A DNA stretch of 64,000 nucleotides from Endothia cerciana (lineage: Eukaryota > Ascomycota > Sordariomycetes > Diaporthales > Cryphonectriaceae), in NCBI GenBank assembly GCA_026119935.1, contig JALRMH010000021.1, positions 558,001-622,000 on the forward strand, in the 5' to 3' direction. Below the pieces are notes generated by a model. It made no database searches. It was not told the origin of the DNA and saw only the letters and a program-made list of their open reading frames with translations. Positions 21,523-31,527 of the stretch are shown here, one piece after another. Made by a program: the position numbers and the translations under genes. Position 1 is the first letter of the stretch; each line of letters starts with the position of its first letter.

Positions 21523-24246
21523 GTTGGAGTCATAGGCACTCAGCAGCCTGATCACATGGAGGAGCACCTGTGCGTTTAACACATATAGTTACAAAACGGT
21601 GGTAGACGCATTCTTTTAGTAGGACACATTTCGCTCTAGGCCAACACTTTTGAAGGTGCCTTTGTGCTACCATGTTCAACCTCATAATGTTCTTGTGCTT
21701 TCCTAGGTGATCAGGATTTTCATTTCATTTTCGAAGCTTGAAAAAGCTCCAGGGGAAAAAAGCTTCGTGAGAGAAAAAAAAAAAAAAAAAAAAAAAGAGA
21801 GCGAGTTCTCTATAGTTGGGGTCTTCATTTTCCACTCCAAGCACCCGAGTTGGAATTATCTAGGCTGCAGTAGCCATTAATTTTCCGACGGACAATGCCT
21901 CGGATTTGTCCATCATGGGCATGCTAGTACTGTGTCAGATTGTGGAGTGCTCGCGAGTAAAATTGTGGTGACATAAAATAAGCATAAATGCAGATAATTA
22001 TGGGTACTAGCATGTAACTTCATTATGCAAAGAGATATCATCAATCTTGGGCTCCCCAAGGTGGCCTGCTTGGACCGGATGTTGTTTGAGACCGGACGAC
22101 AAGTTCTGATGATACAGCAAGTGGCTATGTATAGCCCTGAAGTGCACATGCAAGGATAATCACCTCGTCGACAACTTGGGTGAGATTCCGAGTTTGCGAG
22201 TGGATCAGTTCGCCACAGTGTCTTGCGCCTGGTAGGGAACTCGTCGTAAATATAAAACATGTAAGTCCTGTGACGTCCCTCTTATCCAGGCAAACACGTA
22301 AGGAAGGGCACTCGTCTCAGGCCACCGACCCAGCACAGACTGCTCTCCTATAGACCTGGGATAATCTACTGCGGAGATTCCGGAGAACTCAAAAGCGCTG
22401 TCCGATGTACTTGGATCCGGATGAGGTGATAGCGAGGCAGAAAACTGTCAAGGCCTTGACAGCGCATTGCGGCGGACTGAGATTCCAATCGAGCGAAGAG
22501 GTATCACAAACATGTGGATAAGGGAACCTAGTCCCCACGAGGACAGCCTATCACAATCGTACCACAATAGATCTTCTAGCTTGTAGAACGTGTGAGTTGA
22601 TAGTCGGGAGGGAAGATATGTAGTGCAGAACGGGAACGGACTTGCAGCCACAAGAATGAATAGGGCTGTCCCTTGCCCCCCCCCCCCCCACCATAATTAC
22701 TCCTTGGCTGTTATACTCGAGCCCCACTACTCTATGTGCATCGAGCAACTACTTGGTTCTTGACATGCGGATCATCCCGAGGGCCGCAAAGAACTCACGG
22801 CCAGGCTGCCGAAACGCTGCAAGGACCGCAGCGTTGGACTTTCAGCCTGTGTAATGCATAGTTTAGTCTTAGTCGTTGTTTCACAGCCAGGGCCCACAAC
22901 TTCTGCAAGTCTGAATACCTCCACAGACAGTTATATTTTGAGATCTTGATTGGTTAAAAAAAAAAAAAAAAAAAAAAAAAGACCAGGGCGCCACCAAGAG
23001 CATATCACGAAAACTGGGAACCAGATGCGCAAGTTGTTCATCTCGAGGACAATGTGGTTGACGGACCAAAACACGCAGCGACGCCATCGCACGTCGTCGG
23101 TTCAAAACCGCCGTGCCTCGTCCTTGGCATCAGGGGGCCTGGGGACGACGACCTGCATGGCTGTAGGCGGAGCTGCAGGAAGCTGAGTGTCTTGACAAGC
23201 AGCCACCTTTAAAAAAAAAAAAAAATTCCCGTTCCGGAGGTCTGGGTCGGTGCTCTGTCCTGCCGCGAGGATCAACCTGAGATTTCGAAGGTCCTCCCAG
23301 GCCAATAAACCCGCCGGTTGCAGCTAAGCTCCCGGTATTAGTCTCATGCGGTCGCTCCTCGGGAGGGACCGTAGAACGGGGAATCGTATGTAGCAGCTGT
23401 CGAGGTCGAGGCACGAGCCGTTTCCGGCCCCCCTGAGCCCGCGCATCGCCTAGTCAGGGGCCCCGAGCTGCGGGGCCTGTCCTGTCCGTATCAGGCCAGT
23501 GCAAATTTACTCGGGGTATCCTTTTCATCTTGCAATACGACACTTGCTATGTTAGGATAGGGCAGAGGTCTCACAGGGCTGAAGGCTAACAGAAATCATC
23601 AGCGCGCCATTTTCAGGCCGAGACCGCTGGGAGAAGACTAATAGTATATATACCACGGCTAAACCCTCCAGCGACGCCCAGACAAGAGACCACGACGGCG
23701 CCAAAATAAGCTACTGGGTAGGCACACACAGTAACTAGTACATATAGCAGCCCATCCTCCCGGGTCGCCGTCGCCCGCCCACCCACCCACCACGTGTGCC
23801 GCCCAACCCGGTTCCGACACACGCACTCAGGCCATCAGGGTCCACCCACCACTGATGAGTCCGGCTCTCAGGGGTTGGTGCTTGCAGCGAGAGGGCCCGC
23901 GGGCGCAAATCACGTCCAGATCCAGACCATGCCACAGGGCGCACGTCCGGCATGGCCCATGGTGGAGGAGTTGCGTGGGCCACGCAATCCCAAATCTTGG
24001 ACGCCCACCGACTTGCCCCCACCGTCTCGCCGCCAGGCCTGCTCAAACACGGGATGCAGGACCTCCCGGGGTGCAATAAAAATAAAATGACCCCCGTCCC
24101 TCGTCATCCCCCCCCCCTCCCCCCAAGATGATGCGCGGGTGTCTCGTCCCTCGACCGTCCTCATAGAGGCCCCTTCTGCTGCTCGCTCACTCCTAACCTC
24201 GCCATGACATGACCCTGGCGGCACTGCAAGACGAACAGATAGCATC
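21523..24246. other. Gene-poor spacer with A-tracts
   Basis: No gene recognised in 2.7 kb. Contains long A-runs near 21776-21796 (about 21), 22955-22980 (about 26) and 23211-23224, and C-runs near 22676 and 24108. The last part is the promoter of the DUF5672 gene. Confidence 0.6.
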
Positions 24247-25481
24247 ATGGCCGTCGCGGCGTCGCATCAAGATTACCCCAGCCACCACGGCGCCGGGCTG
24301 TTGCCCGGCACGCGGAACCGCCACCTCAGGACGCTGGCGATAGCAGGCGTGCTCCTCATCGTCGTCTGGACGCTGCGGCAGACGCCCATATTCAGGATAC
24401 ACGTTGGTCCCATCCCACCCCCCTCAGACCCCCTCTCCCGTCCGCGCCCCTCGGATTTACTGACGGCAGTCCAAAGTACAAGTCCGGATTCGAGCTCGTC
24501 GACCCCTCCCACCCCCCGCCATCAGCCACGCCCACGCCGACCGCCGCGGCGGGCCAGGTGGCGCCGCCGCAGCCGGTCGGGCTGCCCGGCGACAGCTTCT
24601 ACCTCACCGACGCGCTGAACGCGGCCCTCCACCCGCCGCCGCCGCCGCCGCCGCCGCCGCCCCCGAGGGAGTTCCCCGGCTCCGTCGCCGTGATCATGGA
24701 GACGGACCCCTCGTCCGTGGCGAACCTGGTGCCCGTCATGCTCCATTTCGCCAGCGTGCTCGGCCCGGCCTGGCCCGTGGTGCTGGTCACCCTTCGGGAC
24801 CGGTGGGTCGAGCCGCCCAGCCCGGCGTTCCGGCGGCTCATGGCCGAGCGGCGCATCCGCATCTTCTTCCTGCCCGAGGGCACCGCCTTCCCGGACCACG
24901 CCTCCGTGTCCCGGTTCCTCGCGAGCCCCTGGCTCTGGGAGCGCTTCGAGTCGGCCGACCGCGTGCTCCTGTTCCAGGCCGACTCGGTGCTGTGCAGCCG
25001 CAGCGGGCGGCGCGTCGAGGACTTTGCCGAGTGGGACCTCGTGGGCGCGCCCATCAGCCCCGCGTACGGCGTCGGTTTCAACGGCGGGCTGTCGCTGCGC
25101 AACCCCAAGGCCCTGCTCGGCATCACCCGCGACCCGGCGGTCAACGACTTCGCGGCCCGGCTCGAGGAGAACGCGGCGGCCCTGCGGCGGGTCCGGGAGG
25201 CCGAGGGCGAGGAGGCGGAGCGGCGCGAGAACCAGAGGATCCCCAGCTGGCAGAAGTTCGAGGACCAGTGGTTCTACATGAAGCTCAAGGACAGGGGCGA
25301 CGCCGCGAGGCTGCCCGGGGCCGACGTCGCGAGCCAGTTCGCGGTCGAGACGGTGTGGGCCGAGGAGCCGCTGGGGTACCACCAGCCGTTCCGGTGGCTC
25401 ACGGCCGCGCAGAAGAGCAAGGCGATGGAGTGGTGCCCGGAGGTGGCGATGCTGCAGGACGGGAGCCACTTCTTCTCCTAG
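24247..25481 (+). CDS. DUF5672-family type II membrane protein (glycosyltransferase-like)
   Basis: About 387 residues. The N-terminus has a short cytosolic tail, one hydrophobic anchor (TLAIAGVLLIVVWTL) and a proline-rich stem, including 11 consecutive prolines from a CCG repeat. The luminal domain matches the fungal DUF5672 pattern: VAVIMETDPSSVANLVPVML, FESADRVLLFQADSVLC, VEDFAEWDLVGAPI, GFNGGLSLRN, EDQWFYMKL, FAVETVW and the final HFFS. The FQADSVLC and GFNGGLSLRN segments resemble acceptor/donor-site regions of Golgi glycosyltransferases, so a sugar-transfer role in the secretory pathway is inferred. One intron lies between about 24403 and 24469-24476; branch ACTGAC at 24458-24463 is clear, and the AAAG acceptor at 24476 keeps the frame with donor GTTGGT, but this boundary is the least certain. 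Confidence 0.8.
24634..24662 (+). repeat. (CCG)n triplet repeat inside the DUF5672 gene
   Basis: A perfect CCG run encoding a polyproline stretch in the stem region between the membrane anchor and the catalytic-like domain. A likely site of length variation between strains. Confidence 0.85.
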
Positions 25482-25945
25482 TGAGAGGCGGTGTGGGGGG
25501 GGGGGAGTTGGGGGTTGGGGGTTGGGGGTTGGGAAGAGGATGCAAAATGGGATGAGAAGGCAATGACGAGGGCCAGACGGGGCCTGTCCGTGATCTGCGG
25601 CATGGATGGCGCGCCGTGAGCTGTACCGGTCTAACGCATGCCTTCCTGTCTTCAAGGGGGAAGGAGGCCTCTGGTTGTTGAGATGCATATGATACGGAGC
25701 ACTGTTGACGGCCATTTTTGGGCTGAGCAGCTAATTGCATTGCATGGTGTTACGGCGAGAAGGGCTCATAGACAGGGAACAATGGGGGCATCACCCGAGA
25801 TAGGGCATCAGTGGGGTATCCAGCCTGGTATTCATCCTCTCTCCCCATCAGACATGCTTTTTCCTGGTACATATGGAACACACACCCGGCGCATTAACCC
25901 TCCTTAAGTCTCCCATACCGGCCGAGATTACCTGCCCCCGGGGGC
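25482..25945. other. Convergent 3' intergenic region
   Basis: Between the stops of the DUF5672 gene and the four-pass membrane protein gene. Starts with poly-G and repeated GGGGTT units at about 25495-25532. No gene. Confidence 0.7.
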
Positions 25946-27956
25946 TCACTGGTCCTCGAAAGAGCCCGGCATCCTGAGTAGGTCCGGCCGGGTCCTCGGA
26001 GGCGCGCTTGCAGCCAACGGCCGGTCATCCCTGGACCCCCTGTCTCCGGCCAGCCTCTGCGGCCTCCTCAGCACGGCGACAGTGCTCCTTGACCCGTGCA
26101 CCCTCAGTGCCTCCTGTGCCCGCGCCAGGCGTATCCTCGCTGGGGAGGACGCCCTCCTCTGCTCGGCGGCCGGCGGCGGCGGCCTCGGTAGGCTCGCGCC
26201 GCCGTACGAGGAATATCCGCCGTCGTGCTGACTGGGCGGTTGTGCCGAGTAGGTGTACGCGGAGGTGGCCTGGCCCTGTGGGGCGGAGCTATAGCGAGGG
26301 CGGCCCGAGCGCGTCGCCGGGGCGGGTGCTGCTGGGGTGTGCTGCAAGGCCGTCCGCGGTTGTGATGCAGGTGCAGACGAGGTGCCAGGTCTCTGCGCCC
26401 CGGCCAAGATTGCAGAGAGCCGGCGGTCATCCACCTCGGCCACGGGTGACAGACAGCGACTTCCCGCCCTCGCGGGCCCGTAGGACCCAATCCCGGGTGT
26501 GGAGGCGGGCGTCGTGGCCGTGCTGTTGGGCGCGCTCACATACCCGGTTTCCGCTGCCAGTGTCGACCAGTCCTTCCTCCAGGTACCTGGCCCGCTCGGG
26601 GCCCTCTGCGCCGCCTGCCTGGCGTTCTCCTTCTCGCCGTCGCGCCCGGGCATGCTTGGGATCTTGGGCTCGAAGCACACAGGCGGCGGCAGCACGCCCG
26701 TCTGGATGGCCTTTTCCGACAGGGGTAGCGCCCTGGGCCCGCCCACCCACTGCCTGGCTGCAGATGTCTGGCTGGCCTCGGTCACAGACGCGGCGAGCTG
26801 GTCCTTGGTCCTGCTGTCGAAGCTCGTAAACCCCCACGGGCTGGCCTCCTTCACGGTCTTGGGCGGGGGTCTGGGTCCACCTAGTGAGCCCCCGGCGGCG
26901 GTGGAGTTGGCGGCGGCGATGGCGGCGGCGTGCTGGGTGTTGCTGTTGCCGCGCCTGGAGGAGCGACCTGATCCCCGCCGGGAGATGCTGTCCTCGACAG
27001 AGACCTCGTCCATGGAGGCCATGATGGCGGAGACGCGGCAGGTGATGACGCTCGAGGAAGAGCTGCAGGTCAGGTAGGGCAGGTCGAAGGGGCGTGTTGC
27101 TTTCTCGTCGGCGCAGAGGATGAGGGTGATTGCTGGCCTGCGAGGATTTCAACAGGTCGGTCAGTCTCGATATCAAAAGTCTTCTTGTCTGACCATATAC
27201 ATAGCAGCATCCGGGGGGGACCTCTCCAGGCCCTCAACCTTGCCCAGCCTCCCACGTCGGACCCCAGATGGTCCACATCAGCAATGCAGCTGGTGCGACC
27301 CACCCGTCTGCATAGGCGATGACCTGGTAGGTCCCAGGCCCTGTGCCCCCGAGGAGAAATACAGATAGAGACTTACGTCACGACCACACAGACCACGAGG
27401 TCGACACACGACACGGGCACTGGGCTACTCGAGACGGCGACGGAGATGACGATGAGGGAGACTGCCCAGCCAATGGCAGCCAGACGCGCGATCACGACGC
27501 AGCCCGAGTGAAGGGGGTGCTGGGAGCAGGGCTGCTTTCGGTTGACCGGCTCGCCCCTTCGGGCCGCCTGCAGGTGGAGACTGATGTACAGCAGGCCCAG
27601 TATGGACTGCGCGGGGGGTTAGCGAACCGCTGGACAGAGCGTTGGGGCTCGACCTGAAGGGTGGTGGAGGTGACAGGGGCTGAGGTGACTTTGTGACACG
27701 CACGTACCGAGAACATGACCCAGCTCTGGCCGAGACAGTCACCCGACTGGACACGACGTCCGAAGTGGAGGCCCGACATGAGGAGGCCGATGAGGCAGAA
27801 GATGAGGAGCAACACCAGGGAGACGAGCATGAGGGCGGGGAGCTTAGGGGCCCTGACAACGGGCGCCTGGGAGGCCGTGTAATGTGACTGGGCCTCAACC
27901 TTGTCGTACACACCATCGTCATATCGGCCGGTCGAGGAGGAATCCGGTGACTCCAT
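25946..27956 (-). CDS. Four-pass membrane protein with long disordered C-terminal tail
   Basis: About 556 residues in the simplest model: exons 27956-27708, 27606-27377 and 27137-25946, all in phase; an additional exon between 27376 and 27138 is possible. After a short polar N-terminus come four hydrophobic segments: PALMLVSLVLLLIFCLIGLL, SWVMFSILGLLYISLHL (across intron 1), ARLAAIGWAVSLIVISVAV, and CVDLVVCVVVTPAITLIL (across intron 2). There follow about 370 residues rich in Ser, Pro, Ala, Gln and Arg with no recognisable domain (e.g. GGYSSYGGASLPRPPPP). The arrangement resembles fungal MARVEL-like or other tetraspan proteins with cytosolic regulatory tails, but no family signature is clear. 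It is convergent with the DUF5672 gene. Confidence 0.65.
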
Positions 27957-29175
27957 GGGCGGTGATCAGAGGTAGCAGACCAACACATCAAGCCGGCGAA
28001 GTTGGTTATGAATGAACACTCACTCGTCCATCACACAGGAGGACAGAGGGGGGGAGGGAAAGGGGAAGAGGGCTCGAGAGCCCCGACGCAGCCCTTCCCG
28101 CCGCATGAGGAGGCCATCTTTATGTGGGGGGTGACTGGGAAGCAGGCCGCGGCAGTAGATCTCACCAGCCAGTACCAGCCATGTCGAGGTCCGAGGAGGT
28201 GTCTCGAACGTCTCAGCGACTTTTGCCTGAAAGTGGTGGGCCGTGAGACAGTAGCATTCCTGAGGACGGCGCGGGTGACGCCGCCAGCACGTCCTCTGTC
28301 GTCGTCGCCGCCGCCCTCCTCCTCCCTCCGGGTGCAGTCAGTGAGGCTCACCAGGTCCCAGCGGCCATGATTATGGGAGGAGGTTTTGCCCCCGGGGGGG
28401 GGGGGGGGGAAGGTCGAGGATGAAGTCGTATCTAGCAGATGTTCGAGCTTCTCCACCAGGCTTCTCGGATGGCTGCTCCCGCGAGGAGCCCCTTCAACCC
28501 CCTGAACCCTGATGAGCATTGACAGCCCAGACCCTGATAGCCGTAACCCTAGCCCACACACAGCATTTCATCTTCTCATCCTCTGCGCAGGTTCATGATT
28601 CTTGTCGTTGGCCTCACCTGCTGCCATAGCAGATGCTCTCTTCCATCTTCCATCTCAACCACTTCCAACCTCGGATTCCCACCCTCTGGTGACGCCCGGG
28701 GTGGTTATGCAGCTTCCAGACCTGTACCCTACCTACACGGGGTGATAAATGGGTTCCCTCCCCCAAGCTTTGGGGCCCAAAAGCTGAAAGGTAGAGGAGG
28801 TCTGACACGCGTTGGCGCCTGGTCCCGGCCCCTCAAGCGATTGGCCCAGGGACGTCGAGGCCAGTCTCGAGGGCACAAGCCGCCGGGTTACTGCAGATGT
28901 GTCCCTGACGACGGAGTTTCGCATTCTTCCCCCAGCGCCGTCTCTTCATCAACATGAAGCCAGCCCACACACCGCTAGCCCTGCCGCAGATTCGTGGCTA
29001 CCTGAAGGAGGGTCCGAACGACGTCTCAGCGGAAGAAGATAGAAAAAGGAGCGACTAATAGGAAATGAATTGATGCTGTGGAAGGCAGAATTGGTCCTAA
29101 CTGAGCTTGACTATCAAAACTTTTCCACATTCCCACATATCTGCAGCATCCTCCCTTGATCTCCTCAACCTTCTT
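27957..29175. other. Intergenic region, nothing recognised
   Basis: Upstream DNA of the four-pass protein gene. Includes a G14 tract at about 28387. ORFs on both strands here are short and overlapping and none resembles a family. Confidence 0.55.
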
Positions 29176-29391
29176 GGCCGGGGCGGACTGAGAGAAGACC
29201 ATCTGGTCCGGCCACATGGACGACAGGATCCTGTGCCACCTCCCGTAGACGGCCCTGTAGCCGGCCTCGGTCGCGTCGGGCATGTTGCACCCGTCCAGCT
29301 TGAGGTACTCGAACCCACACCCGACGAACGTGTCGGCGTCGAGCTGCTCGTGGCCGTACGCGCCCGGGCTGGGCATCAGCGTATATGCCTC
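29176..29391 (-). pseudogene. GH27 alpha-galactosidase fragment
   Basis: About 70 residues correspond to the catalytic core of a fungal GH27 alpha-galactosidase. In one frame the minus strand gives YGGIYADA; after a small deletion and frame change it gives PGAYGHEQLDADTF, FEYLKLDGCNMPDATEA, YRAVYGRWHRILS and MVFSQSAPA. The YLKLDGC segment carries the family's nucleophile aspartate. The usual CAGYPGS-type segment between the first two parts is lost. Similarity begins and ends abruptly, no other exon of the enzyme is nearby, and the left part overlaps the last codons of the neighbouring gene. It is therefore a truncated, non-functional piece moved or left here by rearrangement. Confidence 0.75.
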
Positions 29392-30291
29392 CATATTGTT
29401 CTTGCATACACCTCCAGCCTTTGAACACTGACAACAATGTCACTCTCTCCAGGGCCTGGGTTTCGTAAGAAAAGAAGTCTAAAGGGTAACACCAGCGTGT
29501 CACTAACGATGCTGAATGTTGGTGGGACTGTCGGATTCTTAGTGATGGTGATAGTCTGCCGCAGCACTGGTGCCAGTGATCCTGTGGACCGGGTATTTGT
29601 TGCCCCAGGTCGTTCGACTCGTATATCCTCTTCCCATCTCTCAATCATGATTTCTGATCGTCTTCGGTCCCAATTGATCAGAAGCATAATTTTCACATCG
29701 TGGTCCGATGCAGCAAACCACCATCTCATGTCTTGGTGTAAGTATTGCTGGGACTCAGAGTACCCGGCCTTGATAACAAGTGTTGGCCAGTCATTTTGTT
29801 CATCGCGCTCTGGAGATGGGCCTCCTGAAGAATCGCCCTCTCCACTTCCATCACTAGCCCTAGTATTTGGTTTTGTGTGATATATAGTGGCTCCGATGGA
29901 AGTCCACTAGTCCTGTAGGCTTAGACTAGGAATATTACGAACGATTAAATGCCTATGTATTTTTTTGTGTAGTAGAGATGGGATTGTGACAAAGAGTATC
30001 TGCGATTCAGCATTATATCGGTGTAAGCGGACCTTAAGTCGTCGAGTTTCGCAATTAATAAGGTTAAAATCGACAGGATTAACAGCTAATCAGATAGTCA
30101 GTATAGATCAGATTAGGAAAAAATAAAGAAGAAAAAAATATACCTGTGACTATAATCAAGTCTTTAGGACTAATGCAGGCCATCTTCTGGTTGAATTGCT
30201 CGACAGTTGTGAATTGCATCTTCAGTATATCATCATCGTCTGCCGTCACAGAAGTTGGGGGGGTAGATATAGACAGAGGCGATGCGGCCAT
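29376..30291 (-). pseudogene. Conserved fungal hypothetical gene with a single internal stop
   Basis: Exon 1 is 30291-30144, the intron 30143-30086 (58 nt), and exon 2 30085-29376. The two exons form one continuous frame except for TAG at 29909-29907, after 108 sense codons. Downstream the frame remains open for about 176 codons and carries a pattern I recognise from many ascomycete hypothetical proteins: NDWPTLVIKAGYSESQQYL, MRWWFAASDHDVKIMLLI, the ITITKNPTV segment and LVLPFRLLFLRNPGPGESDI. Upstream, INCETRRLKVRLHRYNAES and KKIHRHLIVRNIP also fit that type. Function is unknown. The single TAG could be a RIP or other point mutation in Gln or Trp, a readthrough site, or a sequencing error. 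The C-terminus runs into a GH27 fragment, suggesting the native 3' end is replaced. Confidence 0.7.
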
Positions 30292-31527
30292 CGTGGATAT
30301 AGAAGAGTTGAGACTTTAGAAGTTGTGTTATAGTCGAGGTGTTTGTTGGTGGCAGAAGGAAGAAAAGAAGGGAGATCTGGGAAGGAAAGGGATCTTTGTT
30401 TGTCCAGATTTAATTGTCGATTCGCGCGTATTTGTTGGGGTGTGCTGAGTAGCCACTAGAGCGACTTGAGCCAAAACCGGCAGCCACTACACGCAGTTTT
30501 GGCCTGCCGCGGGACACTTGGTCAGCACTGGAGCTACCAAAATGAGTTCGGCCTCATCCGTTCATCTTCACGCAGAGATGTTACGATACAACCATCGGGA
30601 CGAACCTCGACAAGTGGACTGGCCTGGGGGGTCCGCCAACGGGTGCGAAGCGCCCTCGGGCAGATCACGCGTAGCATGGCGCCCACCTCGGCGGCTATTG
30701 CTTCCAGAAATGATACGCTCTACAACCCTTGAGGCTCTCCAGGAATAGAGACGGCATGGGCAGTGCACGGCACGGCACGGCAACAAGGCGAGGCAGGGCA
30801 CGCCAGCGCCAGGCCAGGCCATGCATGTGTGCATGCATGCATGTGCATCTCTTATTTCCTTCTCTACTGCCGCTATGCACCCTCCTGTTCCTCTCCTGCA
30901 TGTTTGGACTCCCCCAGCCTCACGATCCAGAGCCCTCGCGGCCTGCACCTTTCAACCTCACGCCTTGTGGTCGCACCTCTCGTCGCCGTCGACAACTCCA
31001 GCTGCGGATGCAGGCGCCTGCAAGGGCTATCGTCTTCTACCAGAGCCTTCTCCGCCCCTCTGGCAGCCTTCTAGAACAATAGCCTTGGAAGGCCGACCCA
31101 GGCACCAGCAGGGATTGAGTGGTGGCTGGAGTGGGGCCGACCTACTCGTCCCTCCATTGTTGCCGTCGACAATCCCGTTCTTCGTGTCTCTGCCTGCGCA
31201 TTCTCGACCTGGTCTACAGACCGCCCATTGTTCCTATTGTTACCAGCTCACTATACCCATTCATCGTTCATCATTATTGTATATTACATATAGCCCGCCC
31301 TGCCCCGTGCCCTGTACCTCAATCGCTTTGTTCCCCTCGACCTCCTGCTTGAGATGACCCGATAAAGGCATCACCATCGCTGCCTCTGACCCCGTCGGCC
31401 GCGGGGCTTCGACTCGAGACACTGGAGCCATTCGCGAACCCGAGACACGGTCCCTAGATACCATCCACCACACCACCTTGGGGGAAACAGGTTGAGATCG
31501 AGGCGCGCTCGGCCGCACCACACAACC
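30292..31527. other. Divergent intergenic region
   Basis: Upstream DNA of the stop-containing gene (minus) and of the single-pass sensor-like protein (plus). No gene recognised. A GGCAC/CATGCATG-rich repetitive stretch lies at about 30765-30845. Confidence 0.55.

Noticed and set aside
24522..25715. 397-codon minus-strand ORF opposite the DUF5672 gene
   Set aside because: Pro/Arg/Leu-rich shadow of a GC-rich exon.
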